The notes beneath the pieces were generated by a model that ran no database searches, was not told the DNA's origin, and was given only the letters and a program-made list of their open reading frames with translations. A stretch of DNA of 64,000 bases, taken from the NCBI GenBank assembly GCA_037179385.1, contig CM074195.1, forward strand, positions 10,617,787 through 10,681,786. Reading direction: 5' to 3'. Origin of the DNA: Holothuria scabra. Lineage: Eukaryota > Echinodermata > Holothuroidea > Aspidochirotida > Holothuriidae. The first letter of the stretch is position 1. Each line of letters opens with the position of its first letter. The position numbers and the translations under genes are program-made. This document shows positions 1-10,749 of this stretch, piece after piece.

Positions 1-1590
1 CGCTGAAATGAATATCTTGAATACAAAAACCACCAGAGAGAGTCACAGTTTGACAAAATATTACAGCGGTGGAATACGGGTGGGCAATTAGAACTAAAGC
101 ATTGGTTGATGGACTGCTTGGCTATGTTGAAACACCTCATGTCAGTCCTGAATCAAATTTACTGCTAACTTGAGTGACTTAAAGCAAGAAAATGTCCATA
201 CTCTGGATTATCAAAGTCAGCCATTTTATTTGTACTTTAGCATCCATAAACCACTGAATGGGTCATGTAAAATACAGAATTAACAAAATCTGTTTGGCAT
301 AAAAACTACATATAAAAGTAAGGAAATGTTTGGATGCATCCTTCAAAGTAGGAATATCCACTCAAGTGTCATATAAAGCATCACAAAATAATCCCTCATT
401 TTACGTTAGCACTTGTGTTTACGTAAGAACCCCATTCCTAAGTCGAGAAATGACCACGACTGAATATTAAAAAATTTCAGAGGCGGCCATTTTGTTTATG
501 CAAATTACTAGCTAAAGCTGTGACTTTAAAAGTCTATCATGCAGAACTGTGTTTAGGTGATATACCTAAACAGGCTGATATCACTCACTTTCTGTGACCC
601 AATTTGGTACCGACCACCCTATCTGGCCCATGGACTAATACCCAGACTGTGAGTGTGTGAATCAAAAGTATGGTAAATGACGGTGATGTTGCCAATCGCC
701 GAAATTATTTCTTCATTTTATTGTGAAAAATCTCTCATTCATTTCACTTCACGCATTGGTGGTAAATATGATTTCCATGACCCATTTTGAATATAATTTA
801 ATTATGTAACAAATTATATGTGCAATTCTAAAAACTGTTTGTTAGGTGGTAAATTTTCCATTCAAATACGATATGGGGCTCGCCTTTGTCATTGTACACC
901 GGCCATCTGGTAGTATTCAAACAACTATGGCGGAAAGCCTGTGGCAATTCAATAAATAAATATTTAAGGTCGGAATGACCATTTTCAAAACTTCTTTAAA
1001 GTTTTTTGGAAAGAACATACAAGAAAATGTTAGTTTTGTAGCAGCAAAATCTAGAGTTGCCTTCTCCTTTTAGAAACTAATAGAAATGAAAACATTGAAG
1101 TTAAAAGTCATACCTTTTGAATTTGACTTGCACTTTAAAACTACACAGTACAAAGCCATTTAGAAATTTTTTATGATGTAATATTGAGACAAAAGAATTG
1201 AACTCCAAAGGAGAATAAAAATAAAAATACATTGGGCTATGCATGGATATTAAGAGGGATCAAAGGATTTTTGGAGTCCATCATCCTTAACTCGTTTTAC
1301 GTTTATTGTGCACACGAAATTTTTAATCCGTTTATTCATTAAAATTTTGGTAATCGAGAAATGTTTTGGTGTACAAATAACCGATACAGGTAAGTAAAGA
1401 ATTAGTAAGACTGAAGCTGACGATGATGGACTTCAGTTATGGCTTACTTAATCAGACCATCACTTGACTGTTCGGATTGGTCTACTGAGGAGAAAAACCG
1501 TAAAAAGAAACTTTATAAAATCTTGGTGAAAAACCTGGTGCCACCTGATGGTATTGTACAAAATGTAAACAATGTATCCACTCAAAATTA
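1..1590. other. AT-rich spacer, no gene seen
   Basis: No convincing exon, RNA gene or transposon end was recognised. The open frames are short and the base composition is uniform and AT-rich. Confidence 0.4.
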
Positions 1591-2560
1591 AATTAAAGTT
1601 CATTTAAAATTTTAGATCCACTAATTTGATTTCATGTTGCTTGGAATAACATATCTTCGAAACATTTTTTTTCATTGTTGAGCACTGTTCTGTGACTTTC
1701 TGTTTGCACTTTTAAGCCATCCATCAATTCAGGGGGCATATGAATTGTTTCCTTGTATAGTGTCATAGTTTGCTGTCAGGTGTGAAAGGCCCATTAAGAT
1801 TTAAAGAATGTTTACTCTGTTGCCAAAAATGACTTTTTATTAAGCTTTAATCAATATATACATGTAATAATTTTTTCTACGCTTTTCAATCCGTTTCTTG
1901 TTTTTTGAATTTTGATTTTTTCTTTTTCGTTTTGACCTTTTAGGCTTAAACATTAGTTCTCTACGTCTGTTTGAACTAAAGACAGATTTATTTCATTACC
2001 ATAGGAGGGACAATGGAGTGATTCTCAAAGTAGAGATGTAGCAATTGATATTTCTTTCTAGCAAAGTTTGTCTGCATCTACAAAGCACACACGAGGAACA
2101 TTGTTAATGCAATGCATGACCAACTATAAAATGTTATTAATTCATTAATATCTCCTGGCTACATTTTTTAAATCTTTAGATGGATGGCAACCCAGAGAGC
2201 GGTTATTTAGAAAGAAATCGCTGCTCTTCAGTTTCTTTTGCTTTGTATAGCAGTCGATTTCCAATGGACTTAAAAGCTTTTGTCACAAATAAACAAAAGG
2301 TTAATGTCGTGTGCTTCTCTAGAGAAAAAAAGGTAAATTTATTTTGTCAATGTACATTGTCAGTCGTTTTCGTTGAAAACTAATACGCAGCTTCCAACGA
2401 GATCCAAAGTTAATCACAACATAAAATTAGATGTTGCTTGTTAAAATTGCATGCATCTTTTAATACGTGCAAAGATGTGCCAAAATTAAAATAATACTGC
2501 AACAAATTGAAGTATTACACCTCTTTTTGGACACTTTCCGATGTATGATCGTCACAAGGT
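1590..2560 (+). repeat. Segmental duplicate, copy 1
   Basis: This stretch aligns by eye with 5830-7110 in the same orientation. Shared landmarks include the CTGTGACTTTCT stretch near 1690/5937, the TCATAGTTTGC stretch near 1765/6025, TTTCAATCCGT near 1883/6146 and GCAGCTTCCAAC near 2388/6930. The copies differ by many substitutions and small indels, so the duplication is old. A LINE relic now lies between them. Confidence 0.75.
2180..2332 (+). CDS. Possible phase-0 exon in duplicated segment, function unknown
   Basis: A 153-nt open stretch (51 codons) begins directly after a pyrimidine-rich tract ending in AG (2178-2179) and stops at a GTAAAT donor-like site (2333-2338). Its first codon is ATG, so it could be either an internal exon or a translation start. 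The peptide is mixed polar and hydrophobic with two cysteines, and no family is recognised. The paralogous stretch starting at 6430 also follows an AG and stays open with a 9-nt in-frame length difference until a MITE interrupts it. That gives modest support for past coding. No flanking exons were identified, so this may still be chance. Confidence 0.3.
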
Positions 2561-3860
2561 TTAATCGCTCATGAATTAATGTTCTCCTCACGATGAAGCA
2601 TATGTCAAAACAGCCGCCCAAAAAGCTTCTCATATCGTTATTGTATTTCAGGCTATAGCATCGGTAAAGTCACTCAAGTGGATATATCGTTGCATCATAG
2701 CTTAAATTGCGCTTCAGGCAGTGGCGAACGCTTTTGGTTAGCAATAGACTTGGACTGGATCGAGCAGTGGTTAGGAATCGTAGAGAGTCTTTCTAATGGC
2801 ATCATCGGTTGGTGCCGAGAGTGAGTCCCTATATGATTATATCTGGCCAAAACTCTCCCAGATAACCAGAAACGAGATTTCGGAACCCATTAGAGTTGAT
2901 CTCTTTGTCTTTATTTACACCTCATCCCACACCTACGCATAAATGCCGCTGAAATGCGTTTTCAAGTAAATTAATTTTTTCGGTTTTAAATATGATTAGG
3001 GCAGGTTCCTCTATAAACTTTCTTTCAATCTGCTTGACTATAACAAGTGTGCGTGTAGTGAGCTTCATTTCCTTCCTGATATGAAAAGAGGTGATCAGGC
3101 AGAGAAGGATGATGCAGGGAAAGTTCCACCTAAAATGACCCAAAATATGGAGTTACTCAAAAAGCATTAAGTGACACTTACTTACTGGGGTGGTGTGAGT
3201 TGTACATCAACAGAAATCATTCAATTCAAAGAGCACGGATGAGACGTCATTTCCGGTGATATGGAAGATAACTTTGGCAAAAATCTGCACCATCTGATGT
3301 TAGTATCTGTCCAGTCATAGATTCAAGGCAATATGAGACCCCTTCTCATTTCACCATTTTGGCACCCTGCGCATAAAAATGCCAAATTTTTGTCCGAAAA
3401 TTGAGAGTGGTTCATTTTTTCTGATTTTTCTGAATGTGCTCATGTTTTATGAAAGTGGACATTTATGGCAAACAGAACCTTAAACTAACGATTGATTTGT
3501 TTCTACCTCCATTAAGGTAAACATGTCATTCCGAGTGTCTAAGGGGTCGCAAATTAAAAATTTTCTGTACATTCTATACATAGGTTGGTTAAATGACTCC
3601 TAAAGACAAACCTCCAAATCAGAGAATTAACAGACAATGCCTTTGCTCAGGGACTACATGGGAAAGAAGGGGAGCGATCGTCATAAAAATACTTAGTTAC
3701 AAGGGATTTGTAAATAGAAACGAAGGGACCTGTCAATCAAATAGAAACACCTCAAAGACATAATTCTCCTCAAATGCATAGTGTCTGGAAAAATATTGTT
3801 CGTTGCATCCCTTCTCTAGCAACTCCCTGCATTTTCAGTGCTTAGAAACGGACACTGTCA
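2561..3860. other. Spacer, no gene seen
   Basis: No recognised gene or repeat end. A 73-codon minus-strand frame at 2922-3143 shows no family resemblance and no splice context. Confidence 0.35.
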
Positions 3861-4177
3861 AAACAGAAAAACCCCAATCCCTGACCTAATGTCACAAATT
3901 TGATCTATTTACATCTATTTACACTTAGAAATGGTTTAAAACAATAAACCAAAAATTTCTAGGGCCAACACACGTAACTCCCCCACTCACCATTAACAAA
4001 CAGGGAAAAGGGAAAAATGAATCAAACAGTTACAGATTAACTATCACCCGGCCCGCCCCCACGGAAACGAGAGGACCCAACCGCCTGCCGAACGCCGCCC
4101 TCGGTCAGCTTCTACCCAGAGCCTAACCTCTGTCTTCACCAAAGCAATAACGACATTCACATGCCTCACCTTCCCCC

Positions 4178-4456
4178 TTAAAACACTATTAAATCGGTCT
4201 TCTTACAAGGCCAGCTTAGGGGTGGCTGAAACAAAGGTAAATATATTGCAAACACTTGAATTGCATGGCCGGGTGATAGGCCGAAAAAAGCGTAGTCCTG
4301 GCTTATCCCACATGTGCGATAAGACGTGAGGCGATCAGCCAGGGCTTGAAACCACTTCCAGAACGGCTGACAAAACCATGTTGCCAAAACACATGAGGTA
4401 CACCCTCTCACTGAGTGCATCCAGTGCGGACGCAAATGCCATTTCCAAGACGCCAC
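4178..4456 (-). pseudogene. LINE ORF2 C-terminal fragment
   Basis: A 92-codon minus-strand frame with FCQPFWKWFQAL resembles the segment just after the C-terminal Cys/His knuckle in Tx1-like ORF2 proteins (a cysteine followed by FWxWF). The preceding Cys-x2-Cys part is not intact. It is collinear with the palm and connection relics upstream and completes the 3' coding end of the minus-strand LINE. Confidence 0.5.
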
Positions 4457-4713
4457 CGGAGGCGCTGTTGATTAATCAAGATGGCCTTATGTTCGATTCG
4501 CCACAGCAGGTCTCGCCGGCGGTGGTCAAATGACCTGCTCTGAATCACACACCACACTTCCTACCCTGACACATAGTTCTTGGGATGAGCCTGACCAACC
4601 AGGTCATCGAATTAGACCAGGCACTGGTCCCCGCCACCGGGCTGCGAAACTTCCCCTACTTTTGACATAATACGTAGTGTTTCCCTCATGAGACAGTATA
4701 CCTTCGTGGGCCT

Positions 4714-4980
4714 CTAGCTGTGAGGTGGACTGCTGCTAAGCAGGGCAGCGATAAACCAACGGATTGATACCCCCGCACAATAACGGACAAAGTAGGCAAA
4801 CGACATGTGGCTTTCAACGACACTAAAAACAAATCTTGTTTGGAGAAAACAAAGCTTCGAAGGAAAGTGAAGGAGGCCCAATCCCTCCTGCCCAGGATCC
4901 TGGTAAACCACTATCCTCCTGACCAGCTCCGTTTTCCAAGACAAAAGAAATTTACAAACGGCCCTCTCGGGTCGAAACAC
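4714..4980 (-). pseudogene. LINE ORF2 thumb/connection fragment
   Basis: An open minus-strand frame of 88 codons lies downstream, in element orientation, of the RT palm. It contains a KFLLSWKTELVRR...GLGLLHF pattern that resembles the W...V.R......GGLG motif following the RT core in L1/Tx1 LINEs. It is separated from the palm by stops and frameshifts, so it is a relic of the same insertion and not an independent gene. Confidence 0.6.
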
Positions 4981-5186
4981 TGTCCGGAGCAGATAGAATA
5001 GTGCCTGGATACCAACAGTGGGGGTAAATGAATCGATTGAAAACTTTTACCTAATTCCCAAACAGACTAATGTGGCGATCACTGAAGTCCATCAACCTAG
5101 CGTCACAAGGTTCACTTTCTCGTTCCAGAAAAGTCAGGTGAACCATACCCGAACCATACGCCATTGATTTCAATGGCATCGTCTAA

Positions 5187-5641
5187 CTATGGCACTGCGA
5201 AGGGCAGTTGTTTCGACCGCCACTTGACTAGACGAAGTTCCTTTTTCTTAGTGGGATTCAGTGTGGCACCTGTCACCCTTTTTAAAGTAGACAACGTACC
5301 AGTAAGGGCAGTGACGATAGCTAGCTGATCCGAGACTACACTTTTGACGTCAGCATACTGGAGGCACTTGACCTCAGCTCCATCGGGTATGTGAAAAGGC
5401 TTAAAAAAAGGCTCATCTTGAAAGGCTCTTGCAAAGGGGTTCACTGAACAATACATAGAGTAGGGGTGACAGGGGACACCCCTGTCGAACACCACGTTGA
5501 CTCTGAAGGAGTCCGATATACACTATTATACAGCAAAGAGCTCAATTGAACAAAAAGCGGATTCAACGTTAATTTGTTCAGGATTTTAGAGAGGAAGCAG
5601 TGATCATCCATGTCGAATGCTTTCTCCTGATCGAGGGACAC
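5187..5641 (-). pseudogene. LINE reverse transcriptase palm fragments
   Basis: Two overlapping minus-strand frames (5641-5441 and 5495-5187) cover RT motifs A to C. The first contains SLDQEKAFDMDDH, a normal motif A (family form xxDxxKAFDxxxH). The glycine/proline-rich motif B region is damaged by a frameshift around 5450-5495. The second frame holds QYAD followed by VKS where the catalytic YADD is expected, so the second aspartate is lost. It then reads into a GATLNPTKKKELRL segment typical of the region after the catalytic box in L1/Tx1-type elements. The enzyme would reverse-transcribe element RNA at a nicked target. This copy is dead. Confidence 0.72.
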
Positions 5642-6429
5642 AAGCTCTTCAATAACTTTCGTTACTGAAGTTTCAGTATCAACGGGGCGGGGAGGGAGGG
5701 GCTAACCACCAAAGCAGCCCAGTCGGGTAAGCAGTATTGTAACAATGTCAAGAGGCCCAAAATGCTTACGTCAGCAAATTGGGAGGCGAGCTAAAGCCTC
5801 CTTCCCCGGCCCCCTGTATCTGTGGTCCCTAAGTTAAAGTACAATTCAAGCTCTAGATCCAGAACTTTAGTTTCATGTTGATGGAAATTGAAATAAATTT
5901 CAAGCATCCTTGTATGTTTTATGATTGACCACTGCACTGTGACTTTCTTCTTGCATATAAAGCCAGTCAAGAATTTGGAGAAAACGAAAGACATATCCGC
6001 TAATAAACTGTTCGGTATAGTTTCATAGTTTGCCATGACGTGTAGCAGGCCTATTCAGAATAAATGAATGTTTACCCGGTTGCAAAGGAAATAGCATATA
6101 ATTCAGCTTAAAATTGAAAAAAAAATCTACATAATGTAAACCCTTTCAATCCGTCTCTTGATTATGAATGATTATTTTTCTTCTTTGACTTTTGTCAATT
6201 TAAGTTTTACCAATAGGTTTTGATATCCAGACATCTGTTTGAACTGAAGACAGATTTATTTCTTTACCATTGTATACATGTGACACTTAATATCTCTTCC
6301 CAGTAAAGTTTGCTTGTACCTACAAAGCTAACACGAAGAACAATAGGAATGCAATGCCTGATCAGCGACATCATGTTATCAATTTGTTAACTCCATCTGT
6401 ATTCTCACAACAGTTTTAAAGGCTTTTAG

Positions 6430-6549
6430 GTGAATTACAAGCCAAGAAGCTGCCATTCAGAAAGAAAGACGAGAAACTGCTGCTCTTTAAGTAATTTTCA
6501 CCTAATTGCTACCAAGATCAATCGTTTTGTCAATCACACGATAATTTAA
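6430..6549 (+). pseudogene. Exon-like stretch interrupted by MITE
   Basis: Counterpart of the candidate exon at 2180. It begins after a CTTTTAG acceptor-like site and stays open in the same phase, with a 9-nt in-frame insertion relative to copy 1. It terminates in a TAA formed at the left TTTAAA edge of the MITE. The matching donor on the far side of the MITE no longer has GT. It reads as a former exon broken by a transposon, if it was coding at all. Confidence 0.28.
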
Positions 6550-6856
6550 AGGCTCAGTTCTCTCACCCCGAACAATACCAATTCTCCTGACCTTCTTACA
6601 GAAGCCCCTCCCACATTTGTCTGAAATTCATCCTCATCGAAATACAATCTCAGTTTATTGCTTTAAGGTGAGTATAGAAAACTTAATTAATATAATCCTA
6701 ACACTCTCAGTACAGTTCATGCTGTGTAATATAAGCTTTGGTACTCTGCATTGTTTGAATTAGCTGCCAATCAAAGAGCTGAGCCAATGGAGAATTTCGG
6801 TACCCCCTACCAAAATTGGGTTTGGGGTGAGAGGTTTGGCCCTTTGAGGTTGGTGT
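6549..6856 (+). mobile_element. TTTAAA-type MITE, copy in plus orientation
   Basis: This element of about 310 bp has a reverse-complement copy at 36059-36371. Its ends read TTTAAAGGCTCAG... and ...GGCCCTTTGA. The other copy has TTTAAAGGCC at one end and GGCCCTTTAAA at the other, giving short inverted ends inside a TTTAAA/TTAA target. That resembles T2-type MITEs (TTAAAGG ends). The interior is alignable by eye along its length, for example TACCAATTCTCCT, ATGCTGTGTAATATAAGCTTTGG and AATCAAAGAGCTGAGCCA. Confidence 0.72.
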
Positions 6857-7130
6857 CGTATTCTCCTTTGGAAAATATATTTAATCAATGTGTTATACAT
6901 TGTCAGGTGTTTTTCTTAGAAATTAATTTGCAGCTTCCAACACGATCTAAACCTTATCACAATATAATTTGTATAGATGGTGCTTGTTGAAAGTGCATGT
7001 ATCTTCCACTACTTGCAAAATTTGTTGAAAATAAAACAAAATACTGCAACAAACTTAAGTCTTAAACCTCTTCTAGGACATGTGCGAATTTTGTCATGTA
7101 TGAAATGTTGTAGTAAATTGCCTTTTCAAG

Positions 7131-7364
7131 TTGTTTTCAAGTTGTTTTTATAAATCCATCAATATTCATCATGACAAGGTCATCAATGAATACTTGCAGC
7201 TGACCACTAAATCGTCAGCTGAAACATTCCACTGTTTTTGTGTACCTCACAATGTACCTGTCTGCCATTACTCTAGTAGAACACTTGGCTTTAAGATCTC
7301 TGAGGCTGCAGACAGAAGTGCTTGTCAGGAGAGCACTGAAGTAATGGAAATTGTATATATCTAA
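7131..7364 (+). other. Unassigned open frame
   Basis: A 77-codon frame rich in Ser, His and Cys follows segmental copy 2. Splice signals around it are not distinctive and no family is recognised. It may be chance. It is listed because this is the only plausible coding content between 7.1 kb and the LINE. Confidence 0.12.
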
Positions 7365-7630
7365 AGCCATCAGCAATTAAGTATATTTTGAGTAATTATT
7401 TGTACATTGATATATCTATCTACATTAGAAATAAAAATGAAACTGGCCTTATATCACCTGTTACTAGTGAGCTCACCAGTAGGTGTGTAAGTGAACTTAG
7501 GCATACTAAGTGCCTGGATTGTTTGCATAGGAACTTGTACATATGGCAAGCATAGGCAAAACTTGATTCTGAACTCAGGATAAGTTCCCATTTATTATCT
7601 GGGAAGTAGCAGTAGACACTTCCACTTCCA

Positions 7631-7664
7631 TCACGTGACCTTAAATGTCTGTTGCCATGGTAAC
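7631..7664 (+). promoter_or_regulatory. E-box followed by X-box-like palindrome
   Basis: TCACGTGA (core CACGTG) lies 12 nt before GTTGCCATGGTAAC, a full match to the 14-nt X-box consensus bound by RFX factors. No transcription start is apparent nearby. GTTGCCATGG also occurs inside repeats in many invertebrates, so function is uncertain. Confidence 0.25.
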
Positions 7665-7918
7665 CATGAATTTTTGTAGTTCTAGATATCTTCATGACAC
7701 GTGCAAAGTTTCACGTCAATGCGATGGTCCTTTACGGAAATACGGTAAAAGACCAGAAATACAGCCAAAAAAATCCTGTGAACTCGGAATTGAACTATCG
7801 GAACTAAGGTGTTCTAAACCTCGCACTGCATCAAATATGAAAAAAAGGTCGAAGGTGTTCCAACAGTTTTGTCGAAGATTTGTAGGTAAAAGTATTTCAT
7901 GAGGGAGGTAGTTTAACA

Positions 7919-8570
7919 GTGATTGATCAATTTCTTTGGGGATTTCACCTACCAAAACCTCATGCGAATTTTGATGTGCTAGAAACGCGTTTCAGAAGTG
8001 AAAATAAGCGTGAAGTTCATGATTTTTATAGAACACTTTACAGTTTACAGGATATGTACGTCTCTGATTTTGACCTTCGTGGCATCTTTTCCCCCTTTTT
8101 AAAGCCTTTATCACGTCATCTATCTCTTTCTTTAGAAGGTCCTCTTGCCTATGAGGAAGTTTACATGAGCTTACTAGGTATGAAAGTTAATAAGTCTCCT
8201 TGGCCAGATGGGTTTACTGTGGAATTTTATAAATTTTTCTGGGATGATATTGGTCATTTCTTAGTTCGATCTCTGAACTATGGTTATAAAAATTCCTTAC
8301 TGTCTAGCACACAAAGACATGGTATTATTACTCTAATACCAAAAGGTTGCAAACCTTGTAATTTTTTAAGAAACTGGAGACCCATATCCCTTCTTAATGT
8401 TTCCTATAAACTTGCTTCGACTTGTATTGCCAACCGCTTAAAGACGGTACTCCCGGATTTAATATCTCTTGACCAGAATGGGTTTTTGAAAGGGCGCTAC
8501 ATTGGTGATTGTATTCGTACAGTTTATGATATTATGTGCACGTTTGACTCCACCAGGAGTGTTGTGCAGT
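7919..8570 (+). pseudogene. LINE RT N-terminal part (fingers, motifs 1-2)
   Basis: The open frame contains VNKSPWPDGFTVEFYKFFW, the conserved K-SPGPDG-F--EFYK-FW block. It then has TLIPKGCKPCNFLRNWRPIS (LIPK...NWRPISLLN) and a SLDQNGFLKGRYIGD segment, all hallmarks of LINE fingers/palm entry. The last part of the frame (about 8570-8695) runs out of phase into Ser/Pro-rich nonsense, so a frameshift lies near 8565-8595. The ATG at 7919 is probably not a native start, because LINE-like residues begin around 7985. Confidence 0.85.
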
Positions 8571-8592
8571 ATTTTTCCAGATCCAGATCCAG

Positions 8593-8877
8593 ATGTGTAC
8601 TCTCAACGATGAAAATGAGCCCAGGCTGCTTTTTGCTATTGACTTTCAAACTGTCTTTGACTCCCTGTCCCTCTCCTTCATCAGAAAGGTCCTAAATCTT
8701 TTTAATTTTGGTCCTTCTAGTATGCAGTGGGTCAAAACTTTCTACAACTGCGCTTCCTCCTCTGTTCTTGTCAATGGGCTTCCTACGAACTCTTTTCCTA
8801 TTCAAAGAGGATGCGGACAAGGTGACCCACTGTCCCCTTATCTCTTTATTTTATGTACGCAGCTTTTGAATTTATGA
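8593..8877 (+). pseudogene. LINE RT motifs A and B
   Basis: This frame carries LLFAIDFQTVFDSL, motif A with the catalytic Asp kept but with Val replacing the usual Ala before FD. It also carries QRGCGQGDPLSPYLFIL, an intact motif B. It ends at a stop just after the motif B helix. The protein continues in another frame to the YADD box at 8940. Confidence 0.85.
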
Positions 8878-8933
8878 ATTTATAATGATGAATCGATTTG
8901 TGGTATTAACATTGGTGACAAAGAATGTAAAAT

Positions 8934-9230
8934 ATGCAATATGCTGATGATACCACCTTCTTTATCAAAGCAAAGGAGGAGTATTTCAAACGATTATTGG
9001 AACAACTTTTTGTGAAATCTTTTTGTGAAATCTCTGGTTTAAAACTTTATTATAACAAGTCATTTTTAGTAGGACTAGGGTCTTTATCTGGCTCCAAATT
9101 GCCCTTTAATGACAATCATAATAATATTCATTGGGTTCTTGGCGAGGATTTTAATCTCCTCGGTATCACCTTCAACACAAATATTGCCAGTATGACAGTA
9201 AAAATTTTGATAAAGCTAAGAAAAAACTAG
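8934..9230 (+). pseudogene. LINE RT motif C (YADD) and thumb
   Basis: MQYADDTTFFIK is a complete motif C with both catalytic aspartates. It is followed about 30 residues later by FCEISGLKLYYNKSF, the SGLKLNxxKS motif. A WVLGEDFNLLGITFNTN segment matches the LG--F thumb motif. It ends with a frameshift near 9225 before KKLERITNFYLKRNMSVWGR, which continues in the next frame. Confidence 0.85.
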
Positions 9231-9239
9231 AAAGGATAA

Positions 9240-10080
9240 CGAATTTTTATTTGAAAAGAAATATGAGTGTCTGGGGGAGAATTACAATACTCAAATCACT
9301 AATTCTTCCTTACTTTTTTATTTTTTGCCTACCCTTCCTTCCCCCTCAAGCGAATTTCTTACAACTGTTAGTAACTTATTTTACCGTTTTGTCTGGAAAG
9401 GAAAACCAGGTCGTATTAGTCGTAACCAGATTATTCAAGGCTATTCTGAGGGTGGTATAAAAATGATTGACATTGTAAATCATTGTCGTGCACTCAAAGT
9501 TTCATGCTTTGCTCGTATGCTAAGCAGTGGTAATGGAGGACACGCAGGCTATTATTTACAAAATTACCAAATTGACCTTGATGATTTATATAAGTATGGA
9601 AACGATGTTATTAGAATGGGATGTCAATGTGTAAGGAATGCTTTTTGGAAAGATGTTCGGACCTCCACTTATTACTATTTAAGTTTGAAGGGTATCTCAG
9701 AGGATGAAATGGGAAAAGACATTTTTATTTTAAGTCAGCCGCTTTGGAAAAGTAATTTTATTACAGTAGGCAATCTACCCGTTGCTTACTCTCATTGGTA
9801 CAAACAGGGCATCGTTTTTATAAATGATCTCATTGATTCGAATGGTGATTTCTTTAACCAAGAGGATTAAGTTGGAATGTATGACATTAAGACACATTTT
9901 CTTGAATATTACGGGCTAATAAACTCTGTTAAAACAACTTGGGGTGAATTTTTTAGCACTTTAGATCATAACCTTCCAAACCCTGTAAATAGTTTATGTA
10001 ATATTATGTTACACCGTGGTCTGTTTTTATGTAAAGCTGTTTATTGTAAACTCGTAAAACTGTTAAAGTTTCGTAAGACC
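9240..10080 (+). pseudogene. LINE ORF2 connection region
   Basis: After RNMSVWGRITILKSLILP (the W-GR---lK-l--pk motif) the coding signal shifts frame near 9325. It continues through LFYRFVWKGKPGRISRNQI and GGIKMIDIVNHCRALK, a typical L1/Tx1 connection (F-W-gk-----r------GGl---d------ALK). A TAA at 9868-9870 interrupts the same frame, which then continues to 10083. The region links the RT to the C-terminal knuckle and has no independent function. Confidence 0.8.
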
Positions 10081-10084
10081 TAAC

Positions 10085-10624
10085 AAATGGTGTGAATACT
10101 TAAACGTTTATCCAGAATCCTGGAGTTTATATTGTTCCATACCTTTCAGCTGCTCTATTGACGTTCAGATTAGATGGTTTCAGTACAGTATTCTTCACCG
10201 AATTGTCCCTACGAACAAATATCTCTTTGTTATAAATGCAATTTATTCCGATAAGTGTAGCTTTTGTCACAACCAAACTGAAACAATCCAGCACTTCTTT
10301 TACTATTGCAATTTCACATCTGTTCTTTGGAATTATTTGTATAATATTTCCACTAAAGCAAATATCAATATTAATCTCCTTGATATTAGCGTTGTTTTAT
10401 TTGAGGGCGATTTTGCCCGAGTCGGTAACCTTCTGATCATTTTGGTGAAGTTTCATATTTTTAAGTGTAAGCAACAAAAATCCATCCCGTCGGTGTATAG
10501 TTTGCAGAAGTTTTTAAAGTATTATTTTGACATTAACGAATATATTTTTAAGGAAAACATGAAAGAAAACATTTGGGAAAGATATTGGTTGCCATGGTAT
10601 ACGTTGCTGGATTTAGAAGATTAA
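10085..10624 (+). pseudogene. LINE ORF2 C-terminal CCHC knuckle
   Basis: One open frame runs from about 10085 to a TAA at 10622-10624. It contains DKCSFCHNQTETIQHFFYYC, a C-x2-C-x8-H-x4-C knuckle (10256 onward) typical of L1/Tx1 C-termini. FTSVLWNYL follows. Entry to this frame requires a shift near 10080 from the preceding segment. Confidence 0.82.
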
Positions 10625-10720
10625 GAATATTTCTGTATTTTTTGTTAATGTTATTTTAATGGAATATTTGCTGTTTCAATGTCATTTGTAACCTTTCCCT
10701 GAATTTGATGGCCAAGAGAA

Positions 10721-10726
10721 AATAAA
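10721..10726 (+). terminator. LINE polyadenylation signal
   Basis: AATAAA lies about 100 bp after the ORF2 stop and about 20 bp before the end of the element. Confidence 0.6.
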
Positions 10727-10749
10727 GATTAAATGAGAGAAAATAATGA

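Larger units (their letters stand above)
3880..5700 (-). mobile_element. Tx1/L1-like LINE relic, minus strand, 5'-truncated
   Basis: Several minus-strand frames read in order as the second half of a LINE ORF2. From the 5' side these are the reverse-transcriptase palm (5641 to 5187), a thumb/connection region (4980 to 4714) and a C-terminal tryptophan-rich zinc-knuckle-like region (4456 to 4178). Stops and frameshifts separate them. The 5' limit near 5700 and the 3' limit near 3880 are estimates; no tail or target duplication was found. The element sits between the two copies of the 1.6-2.6 / 5.8-7.1 kb duplication. Tx1-like placement rests on the spacing and wording of the RT motifs and is an inference. 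Confidence 0.7.
5830..7110 (+). repeat. Segmental duplicate, copy 2
   Basis: Diverged copy of 1590-2560, with the LINE relic abutting its left side and a TTTAAA-type MITE (about 6549-6856) inserted inside it. The sequence right of the MITE, GGTTGGTGTCG, matches GGTTAATGTCG at 2299 in copy 1. This shows that the MITE arrived after the duplication. Confidence 0.72.
7950..10746 (+). mobile_element. Tx1/L1-like LINE, 5'-truncated, frameshifted
   Basis: Consecutive plus-strand frames spell the RT, connection and C-terminal parts of a LINE ORF2 with at least five frameshifts or stops. The apurinic-type endonuclease and ORF1 are absent, so the copy is 5'-truncated around 7.95 kb, as expected from incomplete target-primed reverse transcription. 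The 3' UTR is short (10625-10746) and carries AATAAA at 10721. It ends in an A-rich TAAATGAGAGAAAATAA-like tail. No clear target duplication was seen. It is more intact than the minus-strand relic at 3.9-5.7 kb and is not obviously the same family. Confidence 0.85.

Noticed and set aside
4480..4510. GTTCGATTC resembling a tRNA B box
   Set aside because: It lies inside the minus-strand LINE relic. No A box at the right distance and no cloverleaf could be drawn.
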